In this document: in pieces, positions 15,054-21,235 of the stretch | Layout: each line of letters opens with the position of its first letter | How positions within the stretch are numbered: the stretch's first letter is position 1 | IMG/VR virus record: IMGVR_UViG_3300029448_000519 | Span: 1-21,526 of that record | Length of the DNA stretch: 21,526 bases | Source of the DNA: a virus | Direction: 5' to 3' (one strand) | Position numbers and translations under genes: made by a program | The notes under the pieces: model-generated | Database searches by the model: none | What the model saw: only the letters and a program-made list of their open reading frames with translations | What the model was told of the DNA's origin: nothing

Positions 15054-16685
15054 TTAGTGGGTTTCTGCCCATGTTGTTCCGACTTGGTACTCTCCGTCAA
15101 GGGGGCATCTGAGGTTGTAATGAACCCCTGCCGCCTTGAGGCACTCGACTGCAAGCCAGCCGAATTTCTCTGCTTGGTCTGTAGCCACCTCCGACTGTAC
15201 TTCGTCATGTATGTTCCCTATGAATTTGTAGTCTAGTTTCCACTGCGGTGCGTAGTCGTCCAGTATGACTAGGGCCTTCTTCATCACGATGGCTCCTGCC
15301 GCCTGTAACAACGTATTCAATGCAGCATGTTCAGATCGAACTCTAAGTCTTCGTCCATCAAGTCCTGTGAGATAGCCTCGCCCAGATGCTCGACCAACGC
15401 GTTCTCGTAGACTTTCAAGAGCAGGTGTATTTGATAGAAATCGTCGTTTAAGATGTGCGCCGTCTTTTGCGCTTCCACCAACGATGGTTCCAATTTTTGC
15501 GTCTCCTGCTCCGTAGAGGAAAGCGTAGATGAAAGTCTTAGCTTGAGGTCTTGTTTCAAGCCCTGCAGCCAGTTGATTTCTTGTGTGTATATCTTCGGTG
15601 AGGAGGACATTGGTAAACTCCTTGTCGTCCATGTAGTGTGCCAACATACGTAGCTCAAGGCCACTAGCGTCGAAACCTACTAGCTTCTTACCCTCTGGTA
15701 CAGTCCAGCATGAACGACACTCTTTACCGTATAGGCTGTGTCCTGCTGGTACTTGTGCCATGTTGGGACTCTGGTGGGTCATACGTCCAGTGACAGCACC
15801 GTTACTAATCACACGCCCATGAACCCTACCGTCTTCCTGTACATGTTCCATCCATGAGTGTACCTGCGCGTATCTCTTTTGTAGCATCAAGTACTCACTG
15901 ACGGACTTAGCTTCTGGTAAGTCAATGGTGGCTAGTACAGCCTCGTCAACGATGGCATTCCCTTTTTCTGTAACCTTTTCAAAGACCACACCAAGCCCCG
16001 ACAGTCTCTTCGCAATCTGTTGACGCGAGCCGACATTGAAAACTTCAACTTTGTCCTTAAGGCGTTTGCCCGTCTTATCAGACCACCTCTCGTGTATAAT
16101 AGGAGGAAACTTCTCCTGTAGTTCTTCTTCAATTGCATTCATTCTCTCCTTAAATGTTGCTAGTAAGTCCATACATAAGTACTGATCTAGGAGCCACCCG
16201 TTTTGTTCCTGTTGATGCACTACGTACTGAACCTTGTGTTCCAAGTCGATGGACTGCTGGTCAAAGTCTGCCATGTCCCTGGTTAACCGCTGGTGTACTG
16301 CTTCGGTGACTGCTACGTCCTGTATACAGTAGTCAATCATTTCCTGTGAGAGTCTTGACCAGTCGTTGTGGTCGCCTTTTGGAAAGCCTAGTTCGTTACC
16401 CCAGTTGCGCAAAGAGTGTCCACCGGACTTGCTTGGGTCAAACAAACGTGACAATACCAAAGTATCGACTATACGCTCAGGGGCCACAGAAAGCCCCCAG
16501 AGACGTTTTAGCACTGGGAGGTCATAACCTATCAGATTATGTCCACAGACGCTTACAGAGCCTTCTAGAGCCTTACAGAGGGTGTCACGGGTAGTGTGTA
16601 CAGTACTAACACCGTTTTCCCGTGTTACGACGCACCAGATAGTGTCTGGAGTCAAACCGTTGGCCTCAAGGTCAAGGTAGATCAA
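15054..16685 (-). CDS. Family A DNA polymerase with 3'-5' exonuclease domain
   Basis: The replicative polymerase, T7 gp5-like. Exonuclease domain (1-150): 'YLDLEANG' with Asp5 and Glu7, Asp55 in 'NLIGYDLP', and Tyr119-x3-Asp123. Polymerase domain: motif A 'GFDASGLELRMLAHYM' with Asp339 and Glu344; motif B Arg379, Lys383 and Tyr387 in 'KTFIYAFLYGAG'; motif C 'NIHDEVQ' with His493, Asp494 and Glu495. The match to T7 around motifs A and B is close to word for word. Length is 543 against 704, and the T7 thioredoxin-binding insert (about 75 residues, before the 'FNPSSR' segment) is missing: only about 25 residues stand there, before 'FNVGSRQQI'. Tyr387 aligns with T7 Tyr526 and E. coli Phe762. It overlaps the primase-helicase gene by ATGA. 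Confidence 0.95.
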   Translation of the reverse strand: MIYLDLEANGLTPDTIWCVVTRENGVSTVHTTRDTLCKALEGSVSVCGHNLIGYDLPVLKRLWGLSVAPERIVDTLVLSRLFDPSKSGGHSLRNWGNELGFPKGDHNDWSRLSQEMIDYCIQDVAVTEAVHQRLTRDMADFDQQSIDLEHKVQYVVHQQEQNGWLLDQYLCMDLLATFKERMNAIEEELQEKFPPIIHERWSDKTGKRLKDKVEVFNVGSRQQIAKRLSGLGVVFEKVTEKGNAIVDEAVLATIDLPEAKSVSEYLMLQKRYAQVHSWMEHVQEDGRVHGRVISNGAVTGRMTHQSPNMAQVPAGHSLYGKECRSCWTVPEGKKLVGFDASGLELRMLAHYMDDKEFTNVLLTEDIHTRNQLAAGLETRPQAKTFIYAFLYGAGDAKIGTIVGGSAKDGAHLKRRFLSNTPALESLRERVGRASGRGYLTGLDGRRLRVRSEHAALNTLLQAAGAIVMKKALVILDDYAPQWKLDYKFIGNIHDEVQSEVATDQAEKFGWLAVECLKAAGVHYNLRCPLDGEYQVGTTWAETH

Positions 16686-18301
16686 AAGTCTGCTCCTATC
16701 TCAGGGTTAGCTACTTCCTGCATTCTACCCGTGCCTCTGTCGTACTGTAGGTAACAAGCGGGTCCAGTGTCGCCAGTGTAACGATTCTTCAGGACACGAA
16801 CAGTAGTCGTATTCCGTATGTCTTCGTTAGTGTTCTGCTGGTCACGTTCCATGCCTATTACTATGTCTGACAGTTGTGCAATAGCCTGTGAGCCTCTCAG
16901 TTCACCCAAGGATATCTGAGCACCGTCCTCGTGTGCCTTACCTTGGGACCGCTTGAGGTGAGACACTAGGAATAAGCTAATGCCTGTTTCAGCAACTAAG
17001 GTCCTCAGCTTAGTCATTATTTCATCAATGGCCTTTCGTTCGTCTCCGGACTCTTGGGAAGACACGACGATGGACAGGTGGTCCAGTACGACATACCGGC
17101 AGTCCAAGGCTTTTGCCATGTAGCGAACACGGGCGAGCAGGTTATCTGTTGAAGTTGACCCCCAATGGTCGAATAGGTAGTAACGTCCTGTTCCCAGTGT
17201 GGCTTCCCAGAAGGGCCGAAGCTCGTCCACAGGCGTGTCCTCTTCCAAGTGTAGGGGCCTGTTTGCCGCCACCGACATGATGCCAAGACTTGTTCGGGCC
17301 ACGTCTTCTTCGAGGGCCAGCACCCCAATATTTCCTTCACATCGCTGTAAAAGGTCATACTCAATTTCTCTGATGAACTGTGACTTGCCCATACCACTAC
17401 CGCTGGTGATCGTAACGAGTTCATACGGCCTATGTCCTCTGGTTATATGATTGAGGCCGTCCCACGGGTAAGGTATGGACTTGACCTGTCGTTTCTCAAC
17501 GAGTTTGTCCCACGTCTCCGTACCTGCAATGATGCCGTCAGGTCGGTACACCTTGGCGTTCCACCATGCCTGAGTAAAGTCCTTGACACGGTTAGCCATG
17601 AGCATGTCACTGGCGTCCTTCAGCGGTAGCTTGCAGACCTTCAGTTTGTTAGGACTAAAGAGGTCCTTCACTGCGTCCACTGCTACGTCACCCGCCTTGT
17701 CGTTATCAAAGCATAGGACTACGTTTTCGTACCCTTCGAGCCACTCAAGCTGTTCCTTTATCTCCTTGGAGGCGTTGTTAGCACCGGAGCGTAGCGACAC
17801 TACGTCGTACTGCTTATTAAACATCTCGTACACTGCTAGGGCGTCAAGTTCCCCTTCGGTGATCGTGAGGTACTTGTTGTTGGTGCATTGTTGTTGACCG
17901 AAGAAGCCAACACCGGACACGTCTCCAGAAGAACAGAAGCCCTTGGTTTTAACGTCACGGGCCTTAGCAGCACTGACCTCCCCTGTGTCTAACTTGTAGT
18001 AAGGGTAGTAGTGCTTGATGATTTCGCCCGTCTTAGAGTACTCCACTGTGACACCGAAGCGAGCGCAGGTTTCCTGTGAAAGTCTCCTCTGTGGTATTGC
18101 CGCTACTGTACCGCCCATGCTCAGGGGTTTAGCCTTTGGCAGTTCTTGTGTTGTCATTGGTTTCTCGTTGTCCCCGAATAGATGATAGTCACAACCAGAG
18201 GCGAAACAATGTGCGCCTCCGTTGTCATAGATAGCGAGAGCGTCCGAAGAACCACACTCCGGACAACTCTCGTGACGTAGGAACTTAGAAGTCTGCGGCA
18301 T
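16682..18301 (-). CDS. Fused DNA primase-helicase (T7 gp4-like)
   Basis: It unwinds DNA as a hexamer and lays down primers at the fork. N-terminal zinc module: Cys13, Cys16, Cys32 and Cys37 ('CPEC' and 'HCFASGC'). TOPRIM primase: 'ITEGELDALAVYE' with Glu149, and 'CFDNDKAG' with Asp199 and Asp201. Helicase: Walker A 'GSGMGKS' (301-307), a following 'LALEED' with Glu331-Glu332, Walker B 'YVVLDHLS' with Asp407, and the 'VSHLKR' motif (447-451). Length is 539, close to T7 gp4 (566). It ends in 'NPEIGADF', a terminal Phe after acidic residues, as in the T7 polymerase-contact tail. The start at 18301 (ATG) is chosen over a TTG at 18328; it overlaps the SSB gene by 17 bases. Confidence 0.95.
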   Translation of the reverse strand: MPQTSKFLRHESCPECGSSDALAIYDNGGAHCFASGCDYHLFGDNEKPMTTQELPKAKPLSMGGTVAAIPQRRLSQETCARFGVTVEYSKTGEIIKHYYPYYKLDTGEVSAAKARDVKTKGFCSSGDVSGVGFFGQQQCTNNKYLTITEGELDALAVYEMFNKQYDVVSLRSGANNASKEIKEQLEWLEGYENVVLCFDNDKAGDVAVDAVKDLFSPNKLKVCKLPLKDASDMLMANRVKDFTQAWWNAKVYRPDGIIAGTETWDKLVEKRQVKSIPYPWDGLNHITRGHRPYELVTITSGSGMGKSQFIREIEYDLLQRCEGNIGVLALEEDVARTSLGIMSVAANRPLHLEEDTPVDELRPFWEATLGTGRYYLFDHWGSTSTDNLLARVRYMAKALDCRYVVLDHLSIVVSSQESGDERKAIDEIMTKLRTLVAETGISLFLVSHLKRSQGKAHEDGAQISLGELRGSQAIAQLSDIVIGMERDQQNTNEDIRNTTTVRVLKNRYTGDTGPACYLQYDRGTGRMQEVANPEIGADF

Positions 18302-18662
18302 CGCCCATAGCCATCTCAGCTTCCTCAAGGACTTTCACTGCTTCAAGGTAGGTGGACACACCATGTACTGGGTGCGCTGGCCCCATCTTGTACTTCAGGC
18401 GTACTGTGGAGTTATAGGGTACTTCTCCGTTGTACGGGTTGCCGTCGGCATCAAAGACCTTGATGTCGTACTTGGACTTGAACTTGCGTTGCTTGTTGCC
18501 TTGGTAGTCCTTGATTTTGACACCGTTGGCCGCAAGTGTTGACGCGTCGTCCTCTGACATGGTGATTGTCATGGAATAGGCTCCGGTGTCCTGACCGTTG
18601 TACACGTCGTGCTCAGTCAGTTTACTAAAGTTAACTACGCCTTCTACTATTGTTGCTGTCAT
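18285..18662 (-). CDS. Single-stranded DNA-binding protein (T7 gp2.5-like role)
   Basis: A 125-residue beta-rich protein with the look of an OB-fold SSB: alternating hydrophobic strands ('AYSMTITMS', 'SKYDIKVFD', 'STVRLKYKMG') with basic and aromatic residues between ('NKQRKFKSKY'). The C-terminus is acidic and ends in Phe (EEAEMAMGDAADF), the signature of SSBs that bind the polymerase and helicase through the tail. It is shorter than T7 gp2.5 (232). It is the first gene after a good promoter, with GGAG before the ATG, and overlaps the primase-helicase by 17 bases. Identity rests on the fold pattern, tail and neighbours. Confidence 0.75.
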   Translation of the reverse strand: MTATIVEGVVNFSKLTEHDVYNGQDTGAYSMTITMSEDDASTLAANGVKIKDYQGNKQRKFKSKYDIKVFDADGNPYNGEVPYNSTVRLKYKMGPAHPVHGVSTYLEAVKVLEEAEMAMGDAADF

Positions 18663-18721
18663 GGAATAATCTCCGTTGGTTGCTTTGGGTTACGTCCTGC
18701 TTTTTCTCAGAACATACTTAT

Positions 18722-18750
18722 AGTATACACTACTTACGCCTCTCAATCAA
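18722..18750 (-). promoter_or_regulatory. Sigma70-type promoter of the replication operon
   Basis: Read leftward: -35 TTGATT (18750-18745), a 17-base spacer and -10 TATACT (18727-18722), in the short gap before the SSB gene. Four of six -35 bases and five of six -10 bases match consensus, and the spacer is ideal. It overlaps the stop codon of the last early gene (18747), so the replication genes can be read separately from the early genes by host RNA polymerase. Confidence 0.7.
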
Positions 18751-19025
18751 ACCATATTCACGTATTCGTCGTTAATAAGTGTTTGAACGTGGACGTACCC
18801 TTCGGGCCAGTACGTGTAGGACTCCTTGAGTGCCTTGGCTGTTCTGTGTACTGACGCCTCAAAGTGCTCAAACATCCCTAGTTCCTCTTTGTAGTACCAA
18901 AAGGGGATACGTAGGACAGGCTCCGCTGGCCCATGTTGCTCGTAGTACACAATGATCTCTGCGTCGTTACTAATGGGTCCGTCGTTACCGAAGTGCTTCG
19001 TGTGGCTATTCTCTGGTTGCTTCAT
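18747..19025 (-). CDS. Hypothetical early protein (92 aa)
   Basis: Not recognised. It is a soluble-looking, His- and aromatic-rich small protein with a polar start and a mixed alpha/beta pattern ('AEIIVYYEQHG', 'VLRIPFWYYKEELGMFEHFE'). Two nearby Tyr-Trp clusters and 'TYWPEGYVHVQ' near the end suggest a compact beta fold. GGAGGG stands about seven bases before the ATG, and the start overlaps the preceding stop (ATGA), so it is translated with its neighbour. It is the last gene before the replication promoter, which lies across its stop codon. No function can be given. Confidence 0.75.
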   Translation of the reverse strand: MKQPENSHTKHFGNDGPISNDAEIIVYYEQHGPAEPVLRIPFWYYKEELGMFEHFEASVHRTAKALKESYTYWPEGYVHVQTLINDEYVNMV

Positions 19026-19273
19026 GCGTCACCCTCCGGTAGTTCGTCACTAGCTAAAAACAGAATCTTGTCCAGTGTGGACTTAGACATCACTACGTTC
19101 CCACGGTCGTCCAGAGACAACTCTAGGTCCTTACGTAGCACAAAGGGTATACCACCCCAAGGGTCGGCCCTCATGATGTCATTGGTCACTGCACGGGCTT
19201 GTGTGTAGCCTAGGCAGTAGATGGAGTAGTCACCGCCATCGACTACGTATATGCTCTTTTCGTCAATTGCCAT
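19022..19273 (-). CDS. Hypothetical early protein (83 aa)
   Basis: Not recognised. A small acidic protein with strands near the N-terminus ('SIYVVDGGDYSIYCLGYT'), a helix with Arg and Asp, and a C-terminal helix ('STLDKILFLASDELPEG'). AAGGAG lies 10 bases before the ATG. The gene follows a 76-base AT-rich gap, the first real gap in the leftward early block, so it may start its own transcript (see the element at 19295-19356). It ends in an ATGA overlap with the next gene. Confidence 0.75.
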   Translation of the reverse strand: MAIDEKSIYVVDGGDYSIYCLGYTQARAVTNDIMRADPWGGIPFVLRKDLELSLDDRGNVVMSKSTLDKILFLASDELPEGDA

Positions 19274-19294
19274 ACTTAAGTTGCTCCTTTAGTT

Positions 19295-19356
19295 TACCTT
19301 AGTAGTAACTACTACTGATTACTCTTTAGTATATATACTTATGTATACCTTAGTAG
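19295..19356 (-). promoter_or_regulatory. AT-rich control region: 11-bp direct repeats, hairpin and -10-like element
   Basis: Between two early genes, TACCTTAGTAG (read rightward) occurs exactly twice, at 19295-19305 and 19346-19356, 51 bases apart. Between them are a 6-bp perfect stem (AGTAGT, loop AACT, ACTACT; 19301-19316) and, leftward, TATACT at 19333-19328 followed by AAAG, like the -10 region before the SSB gene. No convincing -35 was found. A promoter or operator is possible but unproven. Confidence 0.35.
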
Positions 19357-19544
19357 AGGGTATCAGAATCATCGTCAAAAGTCAATGACCCATTTGGGTA
19401 ATAGTCCAGTGTTTCCTGTGTATCTACTCCTGCGCCAGCAGAAGCAGAGAGACAAGTACCGCAGAGATCAAGAAAATCACCATGTGCGTCTTTCCGTGTT
19501 AGTTCTGAGTCTTCTAGTATCTTATTGCAAGCTCTACAGCGCAT
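19350..19544 (-). CDS. Small zinc-ribbon protein (64 aa)
   Basis: Two Cys pairs, Cys3-x2-Cys6 and Cys28-x2-Cys31, 21 residues apart, form a typical zinc ribbon. The rest is acidic, ending 'LTFDDDSDTLY'. Such small ribbons in phage early regions often bind host proteins or nucleic acid, but no specific role can be shown. GGAGGACTGGAAGG precedes the ATG. The gene overlaps the 74-residue gene upstream by 11 bases. One of the 11-base direct repeats covers its stop codon. Confidence 0.72.
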   Translation of the reverse strand: MRCRACNKILEDSELTRKDAHGDFLDLCGTCLSASAGAGVDTQETLDYYPNGSLTFDDDSDTLY

Positions 19545-19758
19545 CCTTCCAGTCCTCCCCGTGTAAGTTAATTAGTAAACCCTTAAGCTGTTTGTACGTA
19601 CAGCCAGAGAGTCGCCTTTTGCAGTTCAAGCGGTACATCTCAGTCTCAAACTCTACGAGGTGCTCAAGCATAGCCTGTGTCTCTGGGTCCTCTGGAGGCC
19701 CTGAGTAGTCCTCAGAGTCCCCCATGTAGTAACCTAGCTCGTACTCTGCGTACGTCAT
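19534..19758 (-). CDS. Hypothetical early protein (74 aa)
   Basis: Not recognised. The N-terminus is acidic and Tyr-rich ('MTYAEYELGYYMGDSEDY'), then Pro/Glu, then a helix with Glu and Met, and a basic region with two Cys ('LNCKRRLSGCTYKQLKGLL') that looks like a helix-turn-helix-sized segment but has no clear motif. The start overlaps the preceding stop as ATGA; its own SD is weak (AGGGG), so translation probably depends on coupling. It overlaps the zinc-ribbon gene by 11 bases. Confidence 0.7.
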   Translation of the reverse strand: MTYAEYELGYYMGDSEDYSGPPEDPETQAMLEHLVEFETEMYRLNCKRRLSGCTYKQLKGLLINLHGEDWKDAL

Positions 19759-19910
19759 GATGACAGCCCCTGTATGGCTCGTATCACCTCGTCGATCACC
19801 TTCTGCTCCTCCTTCTTGAACTCCTCCAAGTCGTCAGGGTATACAGGAGTCTCGTCCTCGTAGTACTCCTGATACTCATCTGCCCACATCTCCCATGTCT
19901 CTCTAGTCAT
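19755..19910 (-). CDS. Small acidic protein (51 aa)
   Basis: A short frame that fills what would otherwise be a 145-base gap. The protein is acidic and helical with many Glu, Asp, Tyr and Trp ('TWEMWADEYQEYYEDE') and a Lys/Glu helix after it. AGGAG is nine or so bases before the ATG, the start lies inside the end of the preceding gene (8-base overlap) and the stop overlaps the next start as ATGA. This double coupling is good evidence for a real gene. Function is unknown; strongly acidic small phage proteins can mimic DNA, but nothing here proves that. Confidence 0.65.
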   Translation of the reverse strand: MTRETWEMWADEYQEYYEDETPVYPDDLEEFKKEEQKVIDEVIRAIQGLSS

Positions 19911-20046
19911 CGTCTGTGTCTCCTGAAAAATCATCGTGATAGGGGTCGTCCTCGTAAACCGTAGGACTTAATCCAAAAGTATACTCGTATATAAGCCACA
20001 GCGGAACCCACAGCGGCGAAGTTATTGCCCATATAAAAAGTTTCAC
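19903..20046 (-). CDS. Tiny membrane protein with GTG start (47 aa)
   Basis: The frame is open further upstream (an ATG at 20133), but the better start is GTG at 20046: GGGGAG stands nine bases before it, and it overlaps the stop of the previous tiny gene (GTGA). From GTG the protein begins 'KLFIWAITSPLWVPLWLIYEY', one membrane span with three Trp, and ends in an acidic, Asp-rich tail. The 29 extra residues from 20133 would read antisense-like basic sequence in the frame of another gene. It is the last of four consecutive tiny ORFs with a membrane segment. Confidence 0.6.
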   Translation of the reverse strand: MKLFIWAITSPLWVPLWLIYEYTFGLSPTVYEDDPYHDDFSGDTDDD

Positions 20047-20144
20047 TCGTCCGGCTCCCCTTTGATGTATAGCCACAACGTCAGTAAACCACCTGTTGAC
20101 AGTAAAAACACCACGTCCCACCACGGCTGCCATTGTTCAAACAT
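20043..20144 (-). CDS. Tiny membrane protein (33 aa)
   Basis: A frame of 33 codons: 'MFEQWQPWWDVVFLLSTGGL', then 'LTLWLYIKGEPDE'. One hydrophobic span lies between a Trp-rich N-terminus and a charged C-terminus. GAGGAGGAC lies about seven bases before the ATG, among the strongest start signals in the window, and the previous gene stops two bases upstream. Its stop overlaps the GTG of the next gene. It is too short for usual gene calling. A role in the membrane (for example holin- or superinfection-type proteins) is conceivable but not shown. Confidence 0.6.
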   Translation of the reverse strand: MFEQWQPWWDVVFLLSTGGLLTLWLYIKGEPDE

Positions 20145-20146
20145 CT

Positions 20147-20290
20147 CTAGTCCTCCTCTCCCGATTTCCTGTATTCTTCAAACCTCCTATTGAAGTCCTC
20201 GTCGTCTATGGTGAGCCACGCCGTGATTATGACACTAGAAAACAACATGAACACCATAAAACCTAGGCTAACGTCTGTTATCGCGGCCAT
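20147..20290 (-). CDS. Tiny membrane protein (47 aa)
   Basis: From the ATG at 20290 the protein reads 'MAAITDVSLGFMVFMLFSSV', continues hydrophobic to about residue 27 and then has a charged tail ('DDEDFNRRFEEYRKSGEED'). That is one N-terminal membrane span and a soluble C-terminal helix. AAGGGG lies about nine bases before this ATG. A longer start at 20401 would add 37 basic residues in the space used by the neighbouring 35-residue gene, so it is rejected. Its last codons carry the GAGGAG start signal of the next gene. Confidence 0.6.
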   Translation of the reverse strand: MAAITDVSLGFMVFMLFSSVIITAWLTIDDEDFNRRFEEYRKSGEED

Positions 20291-20385
20291 TCGTCTCGCC
20301 CCTTCTCGTATCCTACGGTGTGACCCACTATCCAGCCAAAGCCGAAGCAGATCACGCCCAATGTTAATAGCACAAGTATTTCCAT
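20278..20385 (-). CDS. Tiny membrane protein (35 aa)
   Basis: The protein 'MEILVLLTLGVICFGFGWIV' followed by 'GHTVGYEKGRDEWPR' is one clear membrane span with a short basic/acidic tail. GGGAGGAG stands six bases before the ATG and lies inside the end of the preceding gene, whose stop is two bases away. It overlaps the next tiny gene by 13 bases. The layout (span, then GYEKGRDE-like tail) is common among small phage membrane proteins, but no function can be assigned. Confidence 0.6.
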   Translation of the reverse strand: MEILVLLTLGVICFGFGWIVGHTVGYEKGRDEWPR

Positions 20386-20387
20386 GT

Positions 20388-20612
20388 CTAGCTCCTCCCA
20401 TGTCGTAGCTTGTCCCACCAGCGCATCACACGCCAAAACCTCCGGTGGTTCTTGTCAGTGTCTAGGAATCCAAAGCGGTCCCGTAGACCGCAGAGCAGAC
20501 GCGAGTAGTTGTTAATGGTGTACTCTGGGTGTCTGAACCCCTTACGTCCGTCGTAGATGTCCCAGACGTGGTCCTCGTGGTTATACCAGATTGTGTAGTG
20601 TCCAAAGTTCAT
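20388..20612 (-). CDS. Hypothetical basic, aromatic early protein (74 aa)
   Basis: Not recognised. It is rich in Trp, Tyr, His and Arg: 'YTIWYNHEDHVWDIYDGRKG' opens with a beta hairpin, followed by a helical region with 'NNYSRLLCGLRDRFGFLDTD' and a very basic C-terminus ('HRRFWRVMRWWDKLRHGRS'). A nucleic-acid-binding or inhibitory role is possible but unproven. GAGGTG lies seven or so bases before the ATG, and the start overlaps the previous stop (ATGA). The start signal of the downstream 35-residue gene is in its last codons. Confidence 0.72.
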   Translation of the reverse strand: MNFGHYTIWYNHEDHVWDIYDGRKGFRHPEYTINNYSRLLCGLRDRFGFLDTDKNHRRFWRVMRWWDKLRHGRS

Positions 20613-20848
20613 GCTGTCACCTCTTGTGTGTGGTAGTGGAAGTTTGTCATTGCTTGGATTGCATCATAAGCCTCACGCCTAGTGCTAGTATTAGCCAATG
20701 TTCTAATGCCTCCGCTTTCGTTTACTAATTGCACAACGCTGTGATTGTACGTCCTAATGCACCCAATGTCACCGTCCTGTTTACCTATGCGGCTGTTAAG
20801 GTATTCTAATGCGCTCTCAATGTGTTTGTTCGTTACTCTGTAGCTCAT
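20609..20848 (-). CDS. Hypothetical early protein (79 aa)
   Basis: Not recognised. The start at 20848 is chosen because GGAGG lies seven bases before it. A longer start at 20953 would run through the hairpin at 20883-20930 and overlap the upstream gene. The protein opens 'MSYRVTNKHIESALEYLNSR', a helical segment, then has strands ('SVVQLVNESGGIRTLA') and a C-terminal helix ('TRREAYDAIQAMTNFHYHT'). This helix-strand-helix layout resembles small phage proteins of unknown role. It ends with an ATGA overlap. Confidence 0.72.
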   Translation of the reverse strand: MSYRVTNKHIESALEYLNSRIGKQDGDIGCIRTYNHSVVQLVNESGGIRTLANTSTRREAYDAIQAMTNFHYHTQEVTA

Positions 20849-20882
20849 GTCAGTGCCTCCAGTGGCTCGTGTGTTGACGTGT

Positions 20883-20930
20883 GTTAACTCACTGCTGGAC
20901 ACTCTAGCGAATGCCCAGCGATTAGTTAAC
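20883..20930. promoter_or_regulatory. Long imperfect hairpin between early genes
   Basis: The arms at 20883-20898 and 20915-20930 are inverted copies matching at 13 of 16 positions, around a 16-base loop. Each arm has GTTAACT at the outer end and CTGG at the inner end (in inverted sense). It occupies most of the 85-base gap between two early genes. There is no T-run on either side, so it is more likely an RNA processing or regulatory site, or a protein site, than a simple terminator. Confidence 0.5.
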
Positions 20931-20933
20931 TCT

Positions 20934-21164
20934 CTATTTTGTGAGGTAGTCAAAGCCTGTAACGTCTATGCCCAATGCCTTGAGCGCTTCCAGCTCTTCG
21001 CTTATCCATCGAGCGTAGAGATCTCGTTGATATCTAACGTCGTCCTTTGCCGACTCCTCTACTTCAAAAACTCTGTCTGTTTCGCAACTGTAACCAGCGT
21101 AAAATGTCATTAGGCAAGAGATGCGATCTGCGATTGTTTTGTCTGTCATAAGAATCATTCTCAT
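20934..21164 (-). CDS. First gene of the leftward early block, unknown (76 aa)
   Basis: Not recognised. A mostly helical, acidic protein ('ADRISCLMTFYAGYSCETDR', then Glu/Asp-rich helices and 'WISEELEALKALGIDVTGF'). Three in-frame ATGs are close together (21164, 21158 and 21149), none with a clear SD. The first directly follows the TAA of a 9-codon leader ORF, so re-initiation could serve it; the start at 21149 gives the more natural N-terminus 'MTDKTIADRI'. Being first after the long non-coding region, it would be among the earliest genes expressed. Confidence 0.65.
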   Translation of the reverse strand: MRMILMTDKTIADRISCLMTFYAGYSCETDRVFEVEESAKDDVRYQRDLYARWISEELEALKALGIDVTGFDYLTK

Positions 21165-21194
21165 TTAGGGGTGGCTTCTGTCCCCCGTCGCCAT
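21165..21194 (-). CDS. Possible 9-codon leader peptide
   Basis: An ATG at 21194 with TAGGAG nine bases upstream opens the frame MATGDRSHP, then TAA, which touches the ATG of the next gene and is in the same frame. It has the better start signal of the two, so it may load ribosomes for the first early gene. It could also be an old N-terminus cut off by a stop, or chance. Confidence 0.35.
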   Translation of the reverse strand: MATGDRSHP

Positions 21195-21235
21195 GTGTAT
21201 ATACTCCTACATCTGACCCAAGATGTACATAGTAA

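Noticed and set aside
20047-20133. N-terminal extension of the GTG-started membrane gene
   Set aside because: It reads through the 33-residue gene in another frame, gives an unlikely basic peptide and has no SD at its ATG.
20291-20401. N-terminal extension of the 47-residue membrane gene
   Set aside because: It overlaps the 35-residue gene, which has a strong SD; the extension is basic and has no start signal.
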